A model generated the notes under the pieces. That model saw only the letters and a program-made list of their open reading frames with translations, was not told the DNA's origin and ran no database searches. Below are positions 59,389-64,000 of a stretch of 64,000 bases of DNA, one piece after another. Where the stretch lies: assembly GCF_011039135.1 (NCBI RefSeq), contig NZ_JAAKEJ010000002.1, positions 124,001-188,000 on the forward strand. The letters are read 5' to 3'. Positions within the stretch are counted from its first letter, which is position 1. Every line of letters starts with the position of its first letter. A program made the translations under genes and the position numbers. This stretch comes from Desulfovibrio sp. ZJ209. GTDB lineage: Bacteria > Desulfobacterota > Desulfovibrionia > Desulfovibrionales > Desulfovibrionaceae.

Positions 59389-61167
59389 ATGCCCGCGCCC
59401 GCTTTCTCCCCGCGCTTCGGCGCGCGCTGCCGCCGCGCCCTCGCCCTGCTGCTGCCCCTGCTCCTGCTTATTCCGCGACCGGCGCTCGCCGCCTTCACCT
59501 CGGCCCATGACGGCGTCCCTGTGGAGAGCGCCTGGAACCCGGCGCCGGCCAGGGACGACATCGTGCTGCCCATGCCCTGCGGCCTTTCCCTCACCCTGCG
59601 GGCCGTGGCGGTGCCCGCGGGCGGCCTCATCAAGGACAGGACCTTCTCCATGGGCGTGGTCAACGCGGCCGACGGCGAGCGCCAGATCTACGAACGCCAG
59701 TTCGACGGCCACATCGCCGCGCCCTTCACCGAAGGGGACCTCCCCGCGGACTGGCGGGGCGCCGTGGCAGGAGGGGCCAAAAAAACCGGTGCCGACACCT
59801 ATTATTTCATCGGCAAGTACGAGATCTCGCGCCTCCAGTGGGACGCGGTGATGCGCGCCGTGAACGACGACGGCATCGTGGACGAAGCCGCCTGCCCGGT
59901 GAAGGGCGCGACCGCGCCGGCCGGCGCCAACTTGCCGCAGGGCGGCGTCTCGTGGTTCGACGCGCAGCAGTTCCTCCAGAAATACAATGCCTGGCTCGTG
60001 CGCGAGCACCCGGAGAGCCTGCCGCACTTCGCGGGCACGAAAAACGTGGGCTTTTTGCGCCTGCCCACCGAGGAGGAATGGGAATTCGCGGCGCGCGGCG
60101 GCGCCGGCGTGGCCCCGGAATGGTGGGCCGACAAGGACGTGTTCCCGCTGGAGGAAGGCAAGGCGCTCAAGGATTATGGCGTCTTTTCCGGGGATACGGC
60201 GCTCTCCGGGCCCGCGCCCATAGGCTCGCGCCACGCCAACCCGCTGGGCCTGCACGACACGCTCGGCAATGTGCGCGAAATGACGGACGGCTTCTTCCGC
60301 CTGTCCATCGCCGACATGCAGGGCGGCATGGTGCGCCACCGCCTGCACGGGGCGGCTGGCGGCGTGCTCGTCAAGGGCGGCGGCTTCCGCAGCGACGAGG
60401 CCGGGGTGGCGCCCGGGCGGCGCGACGAGGTGCCGCTGTACACAGCTTCGGGCCCGAGCCGGCCGGAAGATCTGGGCCTGCGCCTCGTGCTCTCGGGCAT
60501 CAATATCCCCAATGCGGAGCGGCTCGAGACGCTGCGCAAGGAGGAACGCGCGCCCGCGCCCATGCCCGGGGCCGTGAAGCCGGGGCGCACGCCGCTGGAG
60601 GCCGTGGAGGCCCTGGCGGCCACGGCGCCGGCCCTCAAGCCGCAGCTCGACCAGTTGCGCGCCATGCTCGAGGACCAGGAAAGCGCGGGCCAGCGCGAGC
60701 GCGCCGCCACCCTGGAGCACGAATTCCGCTCCCTGCTCTACCAGGCCGAGACCCTGCGGGCCTTCGCCTTTCGCTACAGCGCGGCGCACAAGCAGGAGGA
60801 AAAGATCCGCGAGATGCTGAAAAAGCCCGCGGACGCGGCCACCAAAAAGCAGCTTGAAAAGCTCAGGGCCGAGGTGGCCGGCGACCTCAAGGACTATCTC
60901 GAATCCCTGCGCATGGGCGCGGGCTATTACAAGACGAGCCTCGCCCTCGTGGGGGCGGCCCCGAAGGACGAGACCGAACGCCTCGCCGCGCAGGCCAGGC
61001 GCGAATACGGCGGCGCGGGCGTGTTCAACACGCACATGACGCAGAATATCGGCGTGCTCGAAAAATGGCTGGCCCAGGCCCGCGCCAAGGGGGCCGCGTC
61101 CCTGAGCGTCAGGGACATCCTCAAGGGCATCCTGCCCGAGCAGCATTACAAGGTGCTGCCGCTCTAG
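59389..61167 (+). CDS. Secreted SUMF1/FGE-fold protein with C-terminal helical domain
   Basis: A 592-residue protein with a signal peptide (ALALLLPLLLLIPRPALAAF). Residues of about 60-365 follow the formylglycine-generating-enzyme fold: YYFIGKYEISRLQWDAVM, GVSWFDAQQFLQKYNAWL, FLRLPTEEEWEFAARGG, NPLGLHDTLGNVREMTDGF and GGGFRSDE. Residues of about 390-592 are helical and charged. Catalytic FGE cysteines are not apparent, so a binding or structural role, as for GldK-type relatives, is as likely as enzymatic activity. Forms an operon with the ABC ATPase and permease. Confidence 0.8.
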   Translation: MPAPAFSPRFGARCRRALALLLPLLLLIPRPALAAFTSAHDGVPVESAWNPAPARDDIVLPMPCGLSLTLRAVAVPAGGLIKDRTFSMGVVNAADGERQIYERQFDGHIAAPFTEGDLPADWRGAVAGGAKKTGADTYYFIGKYEISRLQWDAVMRAVNDDGIVDEAACPVKGATAPAGANLPQGGVSWFDAQQFLQKYNAWLVREHPESLPHFAGTKNVGFLRLPTEEEWEFAARGGAGVAPEWWADKDVFPLEEGKALKDYGVFSGDTALSGPAPIGSRHANPLGLHDTLGNVREMTDGFFRLSIADMQGGMVRHRLHGAAGGVLVKGGGFRSDEAGVAPGRRDEVPLYTASGPSRPEDLGLRLVLSGINIPNAERLETLRKEERAPAPMPGAVKPGRTPLEAVEALAATAPALKPQLDQLRAMLEDQESAGQRERAATLEHEFRSLLYQAETLRAFAFRYSAAHKQEEKIREMLKKPADAATKKQLEKLRAEVAGDLKDYLESLRMGAGYYKTSLALVGAAPKDETERLAAQARREYGGAGVFNTHMTQNIGVLEKWLAQARAKGAASLSVRDILKGILPEQHYKVLPL

Positions 61168-61199
61168 CGGCGGAAAACCACAGCATTCCCACGGAGACC

Positions 61200-62420
61200 A
61201 TGTTTTACGGCTGGAAACTCGGCGCCCTCACCATGGGCTGCAACTTCATGCTCCAAGGCAGCGCCCTCTACTGCATGAACGCCTTTATGGAACCGCTCTG
61301 CGAGCTCAACGGCTGGACGCGCGCCGGCCTCAACCTGAGCATGGGCGTGGCCTCGCTCATGGGGCAGCTCGCCATGCCGCTGGCAGCGGCCGTGTCCGCC
61401 AGACGCTCCCTGCGCCTGCTCACCACGCTGGGCGCGCTCGCGGGCGGCGCCGCCACGCTCGGCATGGGCCTGACCGGCAACCTCGCGCTCTTCACGCTCT
61501 CTTTCATCCTTGTCTGGGTGTGCAGCCAGTTTTGCGGCGGCGTGGTGGGCAATGCGCTCATCAGCCGCTGGTTCCGCCATTTTCAGGGCCGCGCCTTCGG
61601 CCTCGCCAATGCCGGCACCTCGCTTTCAGGCGTCATCCTGCCCTTTTTCTGCATGCTGCTCATCCACAGCTTCGGGGTGACGGCGGCGTACACGGCGCTC
61701 GGCGTGCTCACCTGCCTTTTGGCGCCGCTCTCGTGGAAGCTCGTGCGCGACGAGCCCCAAGCCCTCGGGCTGCACCCGGACGGCCGGCGCCATGAGCCGC
61801 ATGTGCCCAGGGCCGCGCCCATGAACACCTCCTTCACGGCGCTCGCCCATTCGCGCCCGGCGTGGTTCGTGGGCGCCGCCTTCGGGCTCGCGCTCATGAC
61901 CGGCTCGGCCTTCATGAGCCAGATGAAGCCGCGCTTCGCGGACCTCGGCCTCGAGGCGTGGACGGCCATGCTGCTCGCCTGCCTTTCCGCGCTGTTCGCG
62001 GCGCTCGCCAAGTACGCCTGGGGCTGGGTGAGCGACCGCGCAACGCCCCTCACCGCGTCCAGGCTGATCATGGCCCTGAGCGCGGCCAGCGTGGCGCTCT
62101 TGGCGCTGCCGCCAACGCTCCCGAGCCTCGTTGTGTTCAGCATGGCCTTCGGCGGCTGCATCGGGGGCCTGTGGGCGGTGCTGCCCGCGGTGGTGGCCTG
62201 GTATTTCGGCAGCCGCAACTTCCTCGCGGCCTACAAGTTCATCTCGCTGTTCATCATCCTGCGCTGCGCGGGCTTTCCGGTGGTGGCCCTCTCGCACGAC
62301 CTCTTCGGGAGCTATGCGCTGGCTGACGCCTTTTTCGGCGCTGCCCTGCTCACCGCTCTTGTGCTCACCTTCCTGCTCCGGCCCGGCGGCGCCGTGGAGA
62401 ACACGCATCACCGGCGCTGA
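61200..62420 (+). CDS. MFS transporter, oxalate/formate-antiporter-like
   Basis: A 406-residue major-facilitator protein with 12 membrane segments. It opens MFYGWKLGALTMGCNFML, as many OFA-family members do (FYGW start), and has GRAFGLANAGTSLSGVILP in the first half and a central loop near residues 190-215. Transport substrate unknown; monocarboxylates are a reasonable guess. An ACGGAG site precedes the ATG at 61200, 32 bp after the SUMF1-fold gene, so it may be the fourth gene of that transcript. Confidence 0.8.
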   Translation: MFYGWKLGALTMGCNFMLQGSALYCMNAFMEPLCELNGWTRAGLNLSMGVASLMGQLAMPLAAAVSARRSLRLLTTLGALAGGAATLGMGLTGNLALFTLSFILVWVCSQFCGGVVGNALISRWFRHFQGRAFGLANAGTSLSGVILPFFCMLLIHSFGVTAAYTALGVLTCLLAPLSWKLVRDEPQALGLHPDGRRHEPHVPRAAPMNTSFTALAHSRPAWFVGAAFGLALMTGSAFMSQMKPRFADLGLEAWTAMLLACLSALFAALAKYAWGWVSDRATPLTASRLIMALSAASVALLALPPTLPSLVVFSMAFGGCIGGLWAVLPAVVAWYFGSRNFLAAYKFISLFIILRCAGFPVVALSHDLFGSYALADAFFGAALLTALVLTFLLRPGGAVENTHHRR

Positions 62421-62429
62421 GGCGCGCCG

Positions 62430-63659
62430 CTAGTTGGCCGCCCCCGAAGCGGAAGAGGCGTGCGCGGCCTGTGCGGCCTCGGCCTTGGCTGCGGCCACCG
62501 GCGTGGGGCTGGCGCCCCAGGGCGTACCGCTGAGCAGGCCGCCGGGCTGGTCGGTCATGAACATGTGCGTGGTGGGGTAGGCCCCCAGCACATGCTCGTC
62601 ATTGAGCTTCTGCTGGATGGCGAGGTTCACGGCCGAGCGCGTCAACTGGAAGCGCTTGATATTGGGCTCGTGCACGACATAGATGAGCTGGAACATATAG
62701 TTGGCGCTGCCGAACCTGAGCATGCAGGCGCGCTCGTAGCTGCAATCGGGGAAGGACTCCACCACCTCGCGCAGCATGTCGGGCACGCGCCTGACCACAT
62801 CGAGCGGCATCTCGAAGGCCACGCCGAGCTCCAGCACCACGGGGCGCTCGTTCACATTGCCGAGGTTGACGATGACGCCCGTGGTCATCTCGGAATTGGC
62901 GCAAACGATGAGGTCGCCCTCGAGATTGCGCAAATGGGTGGTCTTGGGGCCCATGTATTCCACGTCGCCGGCCTTGCCGTTCGAGAGTTCCACATGGTCG
63001 CCGATGCGGAAGGGCTTGTCGAGCAGGATGACGATATAACTGAAGAAATCCTCGAGAATAGCCTTGCCGGCCAGGCCCACGGCCACGCCCATGATGCCGA
63101 GGCCGGCCACGATGGTCGAGACGTGGAAGCCCAGGTTGTCGAGCAGGAAGGTCAGGCCCACGGCCCAGATGATGCCCGTGATGATGGGCATGAGCGAGCG
63201 GCTTTGCGAGGTCTTGAGCGTCTCGCCGTGGCGGCGCATGTAGAGGTCGAGGTTGAAGGGCACGAAGGCGGCTACGAAGGCGATGGCGATGACCGTGCAG
63301 ACGATGCTGAAGAGGGTGGCGAGCGCGTTGGCATAGACCGGCGCCAGCACGAGCATGCGCGCGGCCCAGGACACGATGCCCACATAGCAGAGCCGCTTCA
63401 GGTGCAGCATGACGCGCTCGTACATGGGGAAGTCCATGGCCCTGACCCCGGCAGCGCCCTGGGCGTCCGTATTGGTCTGGTACTTGCGCTCCATGAAGGC
63501 CTCGAACTTGCGCTCGGCCCACGGCCAGAACACATGCACGGCGATGAGCGCCAGAAGCATGATGCCGAAGATGCAGGCCAGCCTGAGCGGCGGGTTCTGG
63601 TGCAGGAATTGCCGGTAATCGAAATATTCGAGCAGGATCTTCCAGGTCTCGGGATTCAT
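62430..63659 (-). CDS. MscS-family mechanosensitive channel
   Basis: A 409-residue channel. Four membrane segments in the first 200 residues end with the pore helix GLGIMGVAVGLAGKAILEDFFS. The beta domain begins PFRIGDHVELSNGKAGDVEYMG and continues with TTHLRNLEGDLIVCANSEM. The C-terminal tail is Ala/Ser-rich. Start at 63659 with an AGGAGG site. It releases solutes on osmotic downshock. Converges with the MFS gene. Confidence 0.93.
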   Translation of the reverse strand: MNPETWKILLEYFDYRQFLHQNPPLRLACIFGIMLLALIAVHVFWPWAERKFEAFMERKYQTNTDAQGAAGVRAMDFPMYERVMLHLKRLCYVGIVSWAARMLVLAPVYANALATLFSIVCTVIAIAFVAAFVPFNLDLYMRRHGETLKTSQSRSLMPIITGIIWAVGLTFLLDNLGFHVSTIVAGLGIMGVAVGLAGKAILEDFFSYIVILLDKPFRIGDHVELSNGKAGDVEYMGPKTTHLRNLEGDLIVCANSEMTTGVIVNLGNVNERPVVLELGVAFEMPLDVVRRVPDMLREVVESFPDCSYERACMLRFGSANYMFQLIYVVHEPNIKRFQLTRSAVNLAIQQKLNDEHVLGAYPTTHMFMTDQPGGLLSGTPWGASPTPVAAAKAEAAQAAHASSASGAAN

Positions 63660-63783
63660 CCTCGGCCTCCTGGGATGGATGGCGCCGCAAGGGGCGTGAG
63701 GCCGAAGTATGCCGCATTTCGGCCCGCCGCGCCAGAGGCAGCCGGGGGGCGGGACGCGCCCGGCGGACGCGCCCCTTGCCCGG

Positions 63784-64000
63784 TCAGGACTCCTCAGCCG
63801 AAAAGACCTCCCGCGCCGCAAAGAGGCCGTTGAGCGCCGCCGGGAAGCCCGCATAGACGGCCATCTGCATGCAGACCTCGATGAGCTCCGCGCGCGTGCA
63901 GCCCACGCGGAGCGCCGCCGCAAGATGCACCAGGAGCTGCGGCCGCGCATTGCCGAGGGCCGTGAGCGCCGCCACGGTGATGAGCTCCCGGCTTTTGAGG
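63784..64000 (-). CDS. Carboxymuconolactone-decarboxylase-family protein, 5' end beyond the window
   Basis: The visible C-terminal 71 residues read [20 protein letters not shown], then [21 protein letters not shown] and [20 protein letters not shown], the standard CMD/AhpD-like helical core. The family includes gamma-carboxymuconolactone decarboxylase and alkylhydroperoxidase-like proteins. A single cysteine at the catalytic-helix position (VGCTRAE) and another (EVCMQMA) are seen, not a CxxC pair. The start is outside the window. Confidence 0.85.
   Translation of the reverse strand, partial: LKSRELITVAALTALGNARPQLLVHLAAALRVGCTRAELIEVCMQMAVYAGFPAALNGLFAAREVFSAEES

Overview
The window is high-GC bacterial chromosome, most consistent with a motile, lactate-oxidising sulfate reducer of the Desulfovibrio group (family Desulfovibrionaceae). 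Evidence for this is the Desulfovibrio-type lactate module (GlcD-like dehydrogenase, Fe-S oxidoreductase, LutC, a LutB-LutA fusion and lactate permease), sigma-54-type promoters in front of flagellar operons, a stand-alone STT3/PglB-type oligosaccharyltransferase and two near-identical flagellins. No prophage, intact transposase or CRISPR array was seen. Coding is dense; most long antisense reading frames are GC artefacts.

Layout. 1-7.4 kb (minus): one apparent operon fabD-argS-SPOR protein-mlaE-mlaF-mlaD-mlaC-mlaA, linking fatty-acid synthesis, an aminoacyl-tRNA synthetase and the Mla lipid-transport system. 7.5-16.3 kb: housekeeping and RNA-modification genes (rsmG, STT3, rlmH, Sua5/TsaC, tRNA-Arg, ubiX, a metallo-beta-lactamase-fold hydrolase, cyclophilin, mutY, a TtcA/TtuA-like PP-loop enzyme). 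16.9-25.4 kb: surface region with a DUF1269 protein, two tandem flagellins, a GT8-like glycosyltransferase, a small lipoprotein, a YdjM-like hydrolase, lgt and a GtrII-like membrane protein carrying an (AG)11 tract. 25.4-33.7 kb: NifX-like, YccF, purM, a W/P/Q-rich secreted protein, an AmrS-like radical SAM enzyme, a CobO-like transferase, a deoxyribosyltransferase-like protein, YagU, a BON lipoprotein and murA. 33.9-42.9 kb: tRNA-His, tRNA-Pro and the basal-body/export genes flgB-flgC-fliE, fliF-small ORF-fliG, then fliH-fliI. 42.9-46.3 kb: an AT-rich insertion with one GT-C-like membrane protein and decayed DNA where fliJ might be expected. 46.3-56 kb: a PilZ/YcgR-like protein, the lactate oxidation operon, fluC/crcB and a lactate permease with an N-terminal frameshift. 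56-64 kb: a periplasmic protein, an unknown protein, an ABC transporter with a SUMF1-fold secreted partner, an MFS transporter, mscS and a truncated carboxymuconolactone-decarboxylase-family gene.

The most interesting non-coding signal is a family of three dispersed modular palindromic elements (16360-16662, 21243-21425, 39124-39546). They share terminal sequences and a central palindrome, and differ by zero, one or two inserted ~110-bp palindromic modules. Their paired arms show compensatory base changes, so the fold itself appears to be under selection. One copy, together with a strong terminator, separates fliG from fliH. Other points of note are a 69-residue ORF between fliF and fliG that copies the FliG-binding tail of FliF, a candidate small RNA between the flagellin genes, and the (AG)11 contingency-type repeat.
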